From NCBI GenBank assembly GCA_900466475.1, contig UBMI01000010.1, positions 496,001-560,000 of the forward strand: a stretch of 64,000 nt of DNA. Reading direction: 5' to 3'. The notes under the pieces were generated by a model that was not told the DNA's origin, did no database searches, and saw nothing but the letters and a program-made list of their open reading frames with translations. Made by a program: the position numbers and the translations under genes. Source of the stretch: Hyphomicrobiales bacterium. Its GTDB lineage: Bacteria; Pseudomonadota; Alphaproteobacteria; Rhizobiales; Rhizobiaceae. This document shows, in pieces, positions 15,513 to 23,684 of this stretch (position 1 is the first letter of the stretch; every line of letters begins with the position of its first letter).

Positions 15513-16799
15513 ATGACAGCATCCGCTTATAGGGATCATCTCGGCCGTCCGATCGTCGCGGTCACCGGCATGGGCATCATCACTTCGCTCGGCCAGGGTT
15601 TGAAGGACAATTGGGCAGCCCTTTCGTCAGGCACATCGGGCATTCACGATATCACCCGCTTCCCGACCGACGGTCTTTCGACACGCATTGCCGGAACGGT
15701 CGATTTCATCGGCATCCCGGTGCCGAACGCTGTCGAGCGTTCCTATGCCTTTGCGCGCGAGACGACGATCGAAGCGCTTGCCGATGCCGGTCTTTCCGGC
15801 GATTTCAACGGTCCGCTGTTCCTGGCAGCACCGCCGATCGAGCCGGAATGGAGCGCCCGTTTCGAGCTTGCCGACCGTTCGCCGGCCGCCGATCATCCCG
15901 GCGATGCCTATGAGCGATTTTTAGCCGCCATGCGCCAGCGTCCCGATCCGGTCTTCCATGAGGCAGCGCTGTTCGGCGCGATCTCCGAGCGCCTGTCCGA
16001 CCGCTTCGGCACGCGCGGCCTGCCGGTGACGCTGTCGACGGCCTGTGCATCGGGTGTGACGGCGATCCAGCTCGGTATCGAGGCGATCCGCCAGGGCCGC
16101 ACGGAGCGCGCGCTGACGGTTGCGACCGACGGTTCACTGAGTGCGGAAGCGCTGATCCGCTTCTCGCTGCTTTCGGCCCTTTCCACGCAGAACGATCCGC
16201 CGACCAAGGCCTCAAAGCCCTTCAGCAAGGATCGCGACGGCTTCGTCATTGCCGAGGGCGCGGCGACGCTGGTGCTGGAATCGCTTGAATCCGCCATCGC
16301 ACGCGGCGCCAGGGTGCTCGGCATCATGAAGGGTGCCGGCGACAAGGCCGACAGCTTCCACCGCACGCGCTCTTCGCCCGATGGCGGTCCGGCGATTGCC
16401 ACGATCCGCGCAGCGCTCGCCGATGCCGGCATGAGCGAGAACGATATCGGCTATATCAACGCGCACGGCACTTCGACGCCCGAAAACGACAAGATGGAAT
16501 ACGGCTCCATGTCCGCCGTCTTCGGCGAAAGGCTGGTCGGCATTCCGGTATCCTCGAACAAGTCGATGATCGGACACACGCTGACGGCGGCAGGAGCGGT
16601 CGAGGCGGTGTTCTCGCTGCAGACGATGCTATCCGGCACGCTGCCGCCGACGATCAACTACAACAATCCGGATCCGTCGATCGTTCTCGATGTCGTGCCG
16701 AACAAGAAGCGGGAAGCCCAGGTTTCGGCCGTGCTTTCCAACTCTTTCGGCTTCGGCGGACAGAACGCAAGCCTTGTCATGGCGCTCGAACCGGCATAA
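15513..16799 (+). CDS. fabF1XL: Beta-ketoacyl-ACP synthase of VLCFA synthesis (FabF1XL)
   Basis: A 428-residue condensing enzyme of the FabF (KAS II) type that elongates AcpXL-bound acyl chains toward C28. The catalytic triad is complete: Cys178 in 'STACASG', His318 in 'INAHGTSTP' and His355 in 'NKSMIGHT'. I start it at ATG 15513, with GAGGAG 8 bp upstream; an upstream in-frame GTG at 15504 is too close to that site. It lies 12 bp after fabF2XL, which lacks two of these residues, so the two proteins may work as a heterodimer. A repetitive element separates it from fabXL. Confidence 0.93.
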   Translation: MTASAYRDHLGRPIVAVTGMGIITSLGQGLKDNWAALSSGTSGIHDITRFPTDGLSTRIAGTVDFIGIPVPNAVERSYAFARETTIEALADAGLSGDFNGPLFLAAPPIEPEWSARFELADRSPAADHPGDAYERFLAAMRQRPDPVFHEAALFGAISERLSDRFGTRGLPVTLSTACASGVTAIQLGIEAIRQGRTERALTVATDGSLSAEALIRFSLLSALSTQNDPPTKASKPFSKDRDGFVIAEGAATLVLESLESAIARGARVLGIMKGAGDKADSFHRTRSSPDGGPAIATIRAALADAGMSENDIGYINAHGTSTPENDKMEYGSMSAVFGERLVGIPVSSNKSMIGHTLTAAGAVEAVFSLQTMLSGTLPPTINYNNPDPSIVLDVVPNKKREAQVSAVLSNSFGFGGQNASLVMALEPA

Positions 16800-16833
16800 G
16801 CGGTTCCCGACAAATCAACCGATAAAAAAACGC

Positions 16834-16936
16834 CTACACATCGGTTCGAAAATCGGAACCGATTTTCGGAAAGCCTGATGTGTAGATTTAAAGAGTAGAG
16901 CGTCCTTAGTGCGTCCGAATGGACGCACGGCGCTCT
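16834..16936. repeat. Rhizobial intergenic mosaic (RIME-like) element, two palindromes
   Basis: 103 bp between fabF1XL and fabXL composed of two successive palindromes. The first is bounded by CTACACATC (16834-16842) and GATGTGTAG (16877-16885). The second is bounded by AGAGCG (16897-16902) and CGCTCT (16931-16936), with a perfect inner stem GTGCGTCC/GGACGCAC (16909-16916, 16921-16928). Size and two-palindrome layout fit the Rhizobium-specific RIME class described from several rhizobia. As RNA it would form two strong hairpins inside the operon. Confidence 0.7.
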
Positions 16937-16956
16937 AGAAGGCGAGAGGTTTTGCC

Positions 16957-17985
16957 ATGCGCGCTTTGCAACTGATCGATGACCGCAAGCTTGAGATCAC
17001 CGACTTGCCGGAACCGGATGCACCTTCCGCCGGCGAAGTGACGCTGCGCGTCAAGGCGGTTGCGCTGAACCATATCGATGTCTGGGGCTGGCGCGGCATG
17101 GCATTTGCCAAGCGCAAGATGCCGCTCGTCATCGGCGCGGAAGCCTCTGGCGTCGTCGAGGCGATCGGTCCGGGCGTAGCGAACGTGCTGCCTGGCCAGC
17201 TCGTGTCGATCTATGGCGCGCGCACCTGCGGGCTCTGCCGCCCGTGCCGCGAAGGCCGCGACAATCTCTGCGAACATGTCTCCGGCGTGCATGGCTTCCA
17301 TCTCGATGGTTTTGCGCAGGAGAAGGTGAACCTGCCGGCGCGTCTGCTGGTTCCCGCACCTCCCGGCGTCGATGCGATCGGCGCAGCCCTTGCACCCGTG
17401 ACCTTCGGCACGGTCGAGCATATGCTGTTCGACAATGCCAAGCTCGAGCCGGGCGAGACGATCCTCGTTCATGCCGGCGGCTCCGGCATCGGCACGGCGG
17501 CGATCCAGCTTGCCAAGAAGATCGGCTGCACCGTGATCACGACAGTCGGCTCCGACGACAAGATCGAGAAGGCCAAGGCGCTCGGCGCCGATCACGTCAT
17601 CAACTACCGCACCGACCGTTTCGAGGGCGTCGTGCGCAAGCTCACCAAGAAGAAGGGCGTCGATGTCGTCTTCGAACATGTGGGCAAGGATACCTGGGCA
17701 GGCTCCATGCTCTGCATGAAGCGCGGCGGGCGTCTCGTCACTTGCGGCTCGACCTCGGGTGTTTCGACCGAGATGAACCTGATGATGCTCTTCCAGCAGC
17801 AGCTGAAGCTCTTGGGATCCTTCGGCTGCCGCATGGAAAACATGGCCGATGCCATGCAGAAGATGGGCCGTGGCCTCGTTCATCCCGTCATCGATACGGA
17901 AGTCAGCTTCGACGATATCGACCGCGCGCTGGAGCGCATGGAAACCCGCCAGATCTTCGGCAAGATCATCCTGAAGATGGACTGA
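16957..17985 (+). CDS. fabXL: Zinc-containing MDR-type oxidoreductase of VLCFA synthesis
   Basis: A 342-residue medium-chain dehydrogenase/reductase of the alcohol dehydrogenase/quinone reductase type in the cluster position of fabXL. It has the structural zinc cysteines in 'CGLCRPCREGRDNLC' near residues 91-105, the NAD(P)-binding 'VHAGGSGIGTAAIQLAKK' near residues 171-188 and a conserved 'GAEASGVVEAIGPGV' near residue 62. Its exact step (reduction in chain elongation or oxidation at omega-1) is not settled. SD GGCGAGAGG precedes the ATG. It is separated from fabF1XL by the RIME-like element but is only 5 bp before lpxXL. Confidence 0.87.
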   Translation: MRALQLIDDRKLEITDLPEPDAPSAGEVTLRVKAVALNHIDVWGWRGMAFAKRKMPLVIGAEASGVVEAIGPGVANVLPGQLVSIYGARTCGLCRPCREGRDNLCEHVSGVHGFHLDGFAQEKVNLPARLLVPAPPGVDAIGAALAPVTFGTVEHMLFDNAKLEPGETILVHAGGSGIGTAAIQLAKKIGCTVITTVGSDDKIEKAKALGADHVINYRTDRFEGVVRKLTKKKGVDVVFEHVGKDTWAGSMLCMKRGGRLVTCGSTSGVSTEMNLMMLFQQQLKLLGSFGCRMENMADAMQKMGRGLVHPVIDTEVSFDDIDRALERMETRQIFGKIILKMD

Positions 17986-17990
17986 TCCGC

Positions 17991-18926
17991 GTGAAGCTTT
18001 TCATCACCAGGATCGTTCTGGCGCTGCGGCATTTCCAGCAATGGCTGGTGGCGCAGCTGATGTTCGGCTTCCTGAACTTCCTCAAGCTTTTCCCGGCTGA
18101 CGGCGCCATGCGCTTTGCCGATTGGCTGACGCGCCGGGTCGGCAAGCGGCTGAAGCGCCACAAGCTGATGCTCTACAATCTGCGCCGGGCCTTCCCGGAA
18201 AAGAGCGATGCCGAGCTGGAAGAGATCGCGCTCGAAAGCTGGGGCAATATGGGCCGGCTCGCGGCCGAATATGTTTTTCTCGACCAGCTATTCGATTTCG
18301 ATCCAACGAGCGACAAGCCGGGCAGAGTGGAAGTCTCGGGCATTCCGATCTTCCTGGAACTGCGCGACAATCCGCGTCCCTTCATCGTCTTTACCGGCCA
18401 TACCGGCAATTTCGAGCTCTTGCCGGTCGCCGGTAACGCTTTCGGTCTCAGTGTGACCGTGCTCTTTCGCCCGCCGAACAATCCTTATGTGGCGCAGAAG
18501 GTGTTCGATTTCCGCAGCGGCCGCATGGGCAAGCTGGTGCCTTCGCATGCCGGCTCTTCCTTTGCGCTTGCCCGTCAGCTCGAGGCAGGGCAAGGCGTCG
18601 GCGTGCTCGTCGACCAGAAATTCAGCCGCGGGTTGAAGACGACGTTCTTCGGCCTGGAAACCAAGACCAATCCGCTGCTGCCGAAGCTGGTGCGCCAGTT
18701 CAACTGCGAGGTCTATCCGGCCCGCTGCATCCGTCTTCCGGGCAATCGCTACCGGCTGGAAATCGAGCCGAAGATGGAGATGCCGCGCGACGAGAAGGGC
18801 AACCTGGACCTTCCCGCCACGGCGCAGATGATGAATGACAAGGTGGAAAGCTGGGTACGCGAATACCCGGCCCAGTGGCTGTGGTATCACGACCGGTGGG
18901 ATATCAAACGTTCCGTCAGCCTGTAA
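17991..18926 (+). CDS. lpxXL: Lipid A very-long-chain acyltransferase LpxXL
   Basis: A 311-residue membrane-associated acyltransferase of the LpxL/HtrB family that transfers the 27-hydroxyoctacosanoyl group from AcpXL to lipid A. The catalytic H-x4-E motif is His137...Glu142 in 'FTGHTGNFELLP'. The N-terminus is basic and hydrophobic (membrane anchor), and 'QWLWYHDRWD' near the C-terminus is typical of the family ('W-x-x-x-R-W'). GTG at 17991 gives the expected length and lies 5 bp after the fabXL stop. A much longer upstream open frame exists but overlaps fabXL out of phase and is not coding. Confidence 0.93.
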   Translation: MKLFITRIVLALRHFQQWLVAQLMFGFLNFLKLFPADGAMRFADWLTRRVGKRLKRHKLMLYNLRRAFPEKSDAELEEIALESWGNMGRLAAEYVFLDQLFDFDPTSDKPGRVEVSGIPIFLELRDNPRPFIVFTGHTGNFELLPVAGNAFGLSVTVLFRPPNNPYVAQKVFDFRSGRMGKLVPSHAGSSFALARQLEAGQGVGVLVDQKFSRGLKTTFFGLETKTNPLLPKLVRQFNCEVYPARCIRLPGNRYRLEIEPKMEMPRDEKGNLDLPATAQMMNDKVESWVREYPAQWLWYHDRWDIKRSVSL

Positions 18927-19108
18927 GATTCTGCCTGTAAGTTTTTGCTCCCGATTTATAATCGGTGAAAAGCGACAGGTTTGCGTCAGTTGAAAATGAG
19001 CACGGTTCATGTTACGCGTCTCTACTAGGGCGCGTAAAGTGCCTACCGTAAGGCGTAATCTTGCATGAAGCATAGGCCTCGACCGGTGTTCGGAACGTTT
19101 CTCAGGAA

Positions 19109-19831
19109 ATGGATATTGGGGGTATCTTGCTTGAGTTGTTCAGGGCCTTTTCCTTGCGCTGCGCGCAGATCGAGGAAGCGATAAGGCTAGGGGATGATGG
19201 GCGCGTGGAGGCGCTCGACCGTGATATCCAGCCGCTTGTCGAGGCGATCCTCGCATGCAGGGCATCCAATCTCATCGAAGTCTATATGCAACTTCAGTTT
19301 GTAAGCTACCTCATCGCTCAAGACGCCGATGACGGTGCTTTCGTGACGCAATATGCCGCCGTGCTCTCCTATCTGCTCGACCGCTATTTCGGCGCCCATG
19401 CGCCGGACTGGCGGGTGCCGTTGCCGGTGGAGATGAAACTCAGGCCGCCGCCCGCCTACGTTCCCGACACCGACAACGGCCAGTTCCTCAATGCGGCGAT
19501 CCTGCAGACGCTGCCGGACCGCGTGGCGGTGCTGACGAAGGACTACCGCTACCTCTATTCCAATCCCGTCAACTGTGCCCATCTCGGCAAGAATGCCATG
19601 CAGCTCATCGGCCGGCATATCCTCGAATTCATCGGCGAAGAACGCTTTGCCGGCGAGGTGAAGGAAAAGCTCGACGCCTGCTTCGACGGCGCGACGGTCG
19701 ACTACATCTACGAGCGCTCGGCGCGGCGCAGCCGCTGCCGCATGTTGCCGCTGCATGATGCCGCCAGGAAGGTGATCGGCGCGCTGATCACCATCCAGAA
19801 CATGAACGGCCCCGTATCCGCGGACGTTTAA
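19109..19831 (+). CDS. PAS-domain protein of unknown function
   Basis: A 240-residue soluble protein. Residues about 1-100 form a helical region with no recognised motif; residues about 125-235 look like a PAS fold ('LQTLPDRVAVLTKDYRYLY', 'LIGRHILEFIGEERFAG', 'IGALITIQNM'). No output domain (kinase, GGDEF, helix-turn-helix) is attached. It lies 182 bp after lpxXL with its own leader; I see no clear terminator between them. The gene downstream is convergent, and the stop codons overlap by 4 bp. Role unknown. Confidence 0.7.
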   Translation: MDIGGILLELFRAFSLRCAQIEEAIRLGDDGRVEALDRDIQPLVEAILACRASNLIEVYMQLQFVSYLIAQDADDGAFVTQYAAVLSYLLDRYFGAHAPDWRVPLPVEMKLRPPPAYVPDTDNGQFLNAAILQTLPDRVAVLTKDYRYLYSNPVNCAHLGKNAMQLIGRHILEFIGEERFAGEVKEKLDACFDGATVDYIYERSARRSRCRMLPLHDAARKVIGALITIQNMNGPVSADV

Positions 19832-20190
19832 TCCTTGCTCCAGACGGCGAGTTCGTAGCCGTCCTTGTCGAGAAAATGAAAGCGCCGGCCGCCGGGGAAG
19901 GGCGTGATCGGTTTGGCTATGGTGCCGCCGGCCTTTTCGACGCTTGCCAGCACGTCTTCCAGCTTCTCGGCATAGAGAATGACGAGCGGGCCGCCTGCGG
20001 CTCGCACCGGGCCGAGATTGGTAAAGCCGCCTTTCAATCTTCCGTCGTCGAACTCGCAATAGTTCTCGCCGTAATCGGTGAAGCGCCAGCCGAAGGCCGC
20101 ACCGTAAAAGGCTTTTGAAGCGCCGATATCTTTCACGTTGAACTCGACATAGTCGATGCGGCGGTCATTTCGAGCATCGTTCTCAGCCAT
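19828..20190 (-). CDS. VOC-family (glyoxalase/dioxygenase fold) protein
   Basis: A 120-residue single-domain protein of the vicinal oxygen chelate superfamily. It begins 'IDYVEFNVKDIGASKAFYGA' and ends 'FPGGRRFHFLDKDGYELAVW', both typical of the DUF/glyoxalase-like group with the last 'x-D-x-D-G-x-E' metal-side motif. Substrate unknown. It overlaps the upstream SRPBCC gene by 8 bp, so the two are translationally coupled, and this pairing is common in bacteria. Confidence 0.82.
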   Translation of the reverse strand: MAENDARNDRRIDYVEFNVKDIGASKAFYGAAFGWRFTDYGENYCEFDDGRLKGGFTNLGPVRAAGGPLVILYAEKLEDVLASVEKAGGTIAKPITPFPGGRRFHFLDKDGYELAVWSKD

Positions 20191-20590
20191 CTAACTTCTC
20201 CATCATCGATTTCAGGGACGCCAGATCCTTCTGGATATGGGCGGCGTCGGCTGCGAATTGTTCGTCGGTCATGCCCGGCAGGCGCAGCAGCGTGAACATC
20301 ACCTCGCAGCCGTCGCCATTCGGCACGATGCGCAGCGCGTTATAGACGCGCAGGCCGGATTCGATGGTGACGGTATGGTCGATAACGCCGAATTCGTTCG
20401 GTGGCACGAAGCTCACCCGGACGCTGCCGAGGGGGCCATGGGCGATCCAGTCCTCGCCATCGGGTTCCAGGCCGCTCGCAAGGCCGGAGGCCCAGAGCGG
20501 CATGTTCTCCGGCCTGCCGGCGAAATCATAGACATCGCGCCAGTCTCTTTTGATCGTGATGTGGACGATGCGTGCGGGCATTGTGTTCAT
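20183..20590 (-). CDS. SRPBCC-family polyketide cyclase-like protein
   Basis: A 135-residue protein with a START/Bet v1-like fold signature: 'IVHITIKRDWRDVYDFAGRP' at the start (ligand-binding strand then the 'VYDF-x-x-x-P-x-N-M-P-x-W' segment) and 'CEVMFTLLRLPGMTDEQFAA' in the second half. Ligand unknown. It overlaps the VOC gene downstream by 8 bp and is 63 bp downstream of the AraC-family regulator gene on the same strand, suggesting one operon. Confidence 0.75.
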   Translation of the reverse strand: MNTMPARIVHITIKRDWRDVYDFAGRPENMPLWASGLASGLEPDGEDWIAHGPLGSVRVSFVPPNEFGVIDHTVTIESGLRVYNALRIVPNGDGCEVMFTLLRLPGMTDEQFAADAAHIQKDLASLKSMMEKLDG

Positions 20591-20653
20591 CGGTCTGTCC
20601 TCTTGCTTTGCGTCAGACTAGCAGGCCGGCACGGACCGTCTTGAACAAAACGG

Positions 20654-21436
20654 TCATCGGGCCGTCAATTGAGCCAGCATGGCTGATGGCGTCAGTGTCG
20701 TCAGGTCGCCGATCTCGCGGGTCATATGCGCCTGGTCGGAAAAGCCGGCTTCGAGGGCGAGGGCGGCCAGGGACAGGGTTTCGCCAGCGCGGCACAAGGT
20801 CATGAAACGCTGCAGCCGGCGGACGCGTTCCAGCGTCTTGATGCCGTAGCCGAAATGGTGGTGGGCGCGGCGCCGCAATTGCCGTTCGCCGATATCGAGC
20901 CTCTGCTGCAGATCGCCGATACGGCCCGATCCGTGGTCTGCAGCGGCAAAGATCAGGCGAGCCTCGGGGTCTGGCTCCGCTTCTTCCCTTGCCAGTTCAC
21001 TCAACAGGGTGGCGAAGAGCGAGAGGGCGGCAGCGCCATCCGGACAGTCGGAAAGGCGTGGTTTGAGGAGGGCAGCCTTTTTGGGCGCGAGATCGCTGAG
21101 GGGAACGGAGAGGCCGATGATCTCCGACAGGGGCAGCCTCAGCCATGCGGCGCCGGCGCCCGGTGCAAAACGCGCGCCGACAATGCGCATGCCCGGCGTC
21201 ATCGGCGGGAAGGCGGCGGTGCGGTCCGGCCCGACAGCGAAGAGGCGACCATTGGCGAAAAGCAGGTCGCAATAACCATCGGGCACAATGGCGATCGGGC
21301 CTGCGGTTCGAATCTCGTGCGACCAGAGGCAGCGGAAATGCGGCGCAAGGGCAGGCGGGGGCGCATATTCGCGGTAGCGCCCGGCGCTCTTTGCGAGCAG
21401 CGGCCCGATATCGACTTGCCTTGCAGCAACCGTCAT
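20654..21436 (-). CDS. AraC-family transcriptional regulator
   Basis: A 260-residue regulator. The C-terminal third is an AraC-type double helix-turn-helix: 'IGDLQQRLDIGERQLRRRAH' (first HTH) and 'LSLAALALEAGFSDQAHMTRE' region (second HTH). The N-terminal part resembles the sensory domain of DUF6597-type AraC proteins ('YREYAPPPALAPHFRCLWSH', 'IVPDGYCDLLF'). I start it at ATG 21436, preceded by GGGAGG at 5-bp spacing, rather than at the longer frame that runs to 21562. It heads the SRPBCC-VOC pair on the same strand and is divergent from gnd. Confidence 0.82.
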   Translation of the reverse strand: MTVAARQVDIGPLLAKSAGRYREYAPPPALAPHFRCLWSHEIRTAGPIAIVPDGYCDLLFANGRLFAVGPDRTAAFPPMTPGMRIVGARFAPGAGAAWLRLPLSEIIGLSVPLSDLAPKKAALLKPRLSDCPDGAAALSLFATLLSELAREEAEPDPEARLIFAAADHGSGRIGDLQQRLDIGERQLRRRAHHHFGYGIKTLERVRRLQRFMTLCRAGETLSLAALALEAGFSDQAHMTREIGDLTTLTPSAMLAQLTAR

Positions 21437-21591
21437 TTCAGCCTCCCAAACCCATGCATATGGTGCTTCCCCGGTCATTCGAAAAGCCTGTTCCGACAGC
21501 CTTTTTTCGACCCGAATCGCCGTCTTCGACCTTGCCGTTTGAGCGAGAGAGTGCCACAACATCGCACCATTTCACTCATCGGAGGTTTGTC

Positions 21592-23022
21592 GTGGAAAAG
21601 GCAGAAATCGGACTGATCGGCCTTGCCGTCATGGGGTCCAACCTGGCTCTCAACATTGCGGAAAAGGGCAACAAGATCGCGGTTTTCAACCGCACGCCTG
21701 AAAAAACGGATGAATTCTACGAGAGTGCCGGTGATCTGAAGAAGCAGATCATTCCCTGCAAGACGATCGAGGAGTTCGTCGAGGCGATCCGCCCGCCGCG
21801 TCCGATCATCATCATGATCAAGGCCGGTGAGCCTGTCGACCAGCAGATGGAGGCGCTGCGCCCGCATCTGGAAAAGAACGACATCATGATCGATGCCGGC
21901 AACGCCAATTTCCGCGACACGGTTGCCCGCTTCGACCGCCTCAAGGATACCGGCCTGACCTTCATCGGCATGGGCGTTTCGGGCGGTGAGGAAGGTGCCC
22001 GCCACGGTCCGTCGATCATGGTCGGCGGCAAGGAAGAGTCCTGGAAGCGTGTCGAGAAGGTTCTGACCTCTATTGCCGCCAAGTATGATGGCGATCCGTG
22101 CGTTGCCTGGCTCGGCAATGACGGCGCCGGCCATTTCGTCAAGACGATCCATAACGGCATCGAATATGCCGACATGCAGATGATCGCCGAAATCTACGGC
22201 ATCCTGCGCGACGGCCTCGGCAAGAGCGCATCGGAAATCTCCAGCATCTTCGGCGAATGGAACAAGGGCCGCCTGAACTCCTACCTGATCGAAATCTCCG
22301 AGAAGGTTCTGGCCGCCACCGACCCGATCTCCAAGACGCCGATGGTCGACATGATCCTCGACAAGGCGGGCCAGAAGGGCACCGGCAAGTGGTCGGCGAT
22401 CGAAGCGCAGAACATGGGCATTCCTGCAACCGGTATCGAAGCTGCCGTTGCCGCCCGCAGCCTGTCCTCGATGAAGGACCAGCGCGAAGCCGCCCAGAAG
22501 ATCTTCGGTGACCTCGGTGCTGCCTTCCCGGTCGCCTACGGCCCCGAGTTCAACAAGGATCTGGAACTGGCGCTGTTTGCCGGCAAAATCGGCGCCTATG
22601 CGCAGGGCTTTGCGGTGATGGCGGAAGCTTCCAAGGAGTTCAACTGGTCGCTGCCGATGCCTGTCATCGCCCGTATCTGGCGCGCAGGCTGCATCATCCG
22701 TTCGCAGTTCCTGGACGAGATCACCAAGGCCTTCACCGATGCGCCTGACGCGGCGAACCTCATCGTCACGCCGGCCTTCTCGGCCATGGTCAAGGAATCG
22801 ATCCCGGCACTGCGCCGCGTCGTCACCGCAGCTCTGGCCGCCGGCCTGCCGGTTCCGGCGCTTGTCTCGGCGCTCAGCTATTTCGACGCCTACCGCCAGG
22901 GCCGCGGCACTGCCAACCTGATCCAGGCGCAGCGCGACTTCTTCGGCGCCCACGGCTTCGACCGCCTCGACGGCAAGGACTTCCACCACGGCCCCTGGGG
23001 CAGTGGTGCATCGACCTTCTGA
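21592..23022 (+). CDS. gnd: 6-phosphogluconate dehydrogenase (decarboxylating)
   Basis: Pentose-phosphate enzyme that oxidises 6-phosphogluconate to ribulose 5-phosphate and CO2 with reduction of NADP+. At 476 residues it has the standard long-form length. The nucleotide-binding start is 'IGLIGLAVMGSNLALNIAEK'. The active-site block 'GVSGGEEGARHGPSIMVGG' lies near residue 130, and 'HFVKTIHNGIEYADMQ' carries the catalytic lysine near residue 183. The start is GTG at 21592, with GGAGG 6 bp before it; the open frame continues far upstream over the araC gene but has no family similarity there. A strong terminator follows. Confidence 0.96.
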   Translation: MEKAEIGLIGLAVMGSNLALNIAEKGNKIAVFNRTPEKTDEFYESAGDLKKQIIPCKTIEEFVEAIRPPRPIIIMIKAGEPVDQQMEALRPHLEKNDIMIDAGNANFRDTVARFDRLKDTGLTFIGMGVSGGEEGARHGPSIMVGGKEESWKRVEKVLTSIAAKYDGDPCVAWLGNDGAGHFVKTIHNGIEYADMQMIAEIYGILRDGLGKSASEISSIFGEWNKGRLNSYLIEISEKVLAATDPISKTPMVDMILDKAGQKGTGKWSAIEAQNMGIPATGIEAAVAARSLSSMKDQREAAQKIFGDLGAAFPVAYGPEFNKDLELALFAGKIGAYAQGFAVMAEASKEFNWSLPMPVIARIWRAGCIIRSQFLDEITKAFTDAPDAANLIVTPAFSAMVKESIPALRRVVTAALAAGLPVPALVSALSYFDAYRQGRGTANLIQAQRDFFGAHGFDRLDGKDFHHGPWGSGASTF

Positions 23023-23044
23023 GGTTTGCGAAAACAGAGTTGAA

Positions 23045-23070
23045 AGCCCGGCCATTGTGCCGGGCTTTTT
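23045..23070 (+). terminator. Intrinsic terminator after gnd
   Basis: 8-bp stem AGCCCGGC/GCCGGGCT (23045-23052, 23059-23066) with a 6-nt loop, followed by TTTT, beginning 22 bp after the gnd stop. Confidence 0.85.
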
Positions 23071-23116
23071 GTTATCCTGCCGCGAAGCGGCTGATTGCAA
23101 TCGGGAGGTCCATAAT

Positions 23117-23515
23117 ATGCTCCACCATGCATCTTTCGGGGTGGCCGATATCGAACGAGCCGCGCGGTTCTATGATGCCGCCCTCGGCGCGCTTGGCTAT
23201 GTCAGGGTCTGGGAGGATCTGCGCCCCGGCGAGGCCGGACAGGCCGTCGGCTATGGTGTGCCCGGCGGCGGCGACAAGCTGGCGATCAAATCGGTCGAGG
23301 CGGGGCAGGGTGCGCCGGGTGCGGGCTTCCATCTGGCCTTTGCCGCGCCGGATCAGCGGTCGGTCATTGATTTCCATGCCGCAGCGCTTTCCCAGGGTGG
23401 CGTCGATAATGGTGCGCCGGGGCTCAGGCAGCACTACGGGCCGAATTACTTTGCTGCATTTGTCGTCGATCCCGATGGATATCGTATCGAGGCGGTTTTC
23501 AATCAGGTGAAGTGA
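23117..23515 (+). CDS. VOC-family (glyoxalase-like) protein
   Basis: A 132-residue VOC-fold protein: 'HHASFGVADIERAARFYDAA' at the start, 'AGFHLAFAAPDQRSVIDFH' in the middle and 'FAAFVVDPDGYRIEAV' at the end, which carries the conserved D-P-D-G-x-x-I-E motif with a glutamate metal ligand. Start ATG at 23117 has GGGAGG before it. It follows the gnd terminator, so it has its own promoter. Substrate unknown; unrelated in sequence detail to the VOC genes at 19.8 and 59.8 kb. Confidence 0.83.
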   Translation: MLHHASFGVADIERAARFYDAALGALGYVRVWEDLRPGEAGQAVGYGVPGGGDKLAIKSVEAGQGAPGAGFHLAFAAPDQRSVIDFHAAALSQGGVDNGAPGLRQHYGPNYFAAFVVDPDGYRIEAVFNQVK

Positions 23516-23684
23516 GGCTGGCGCGCCGATTGGAACAGAGCTGCGGACGTATATCCGGTACGCCGCAGTTCACGTTGTGATGTGGAATACCCCCGCCAGA
23601 CATTGGAACGACGCTGCACAACACTCGCACAAGCTCGCCGCCGCATTTAGGTTGAGGCCGACCCGCCGGACAGAGGGGACCATC

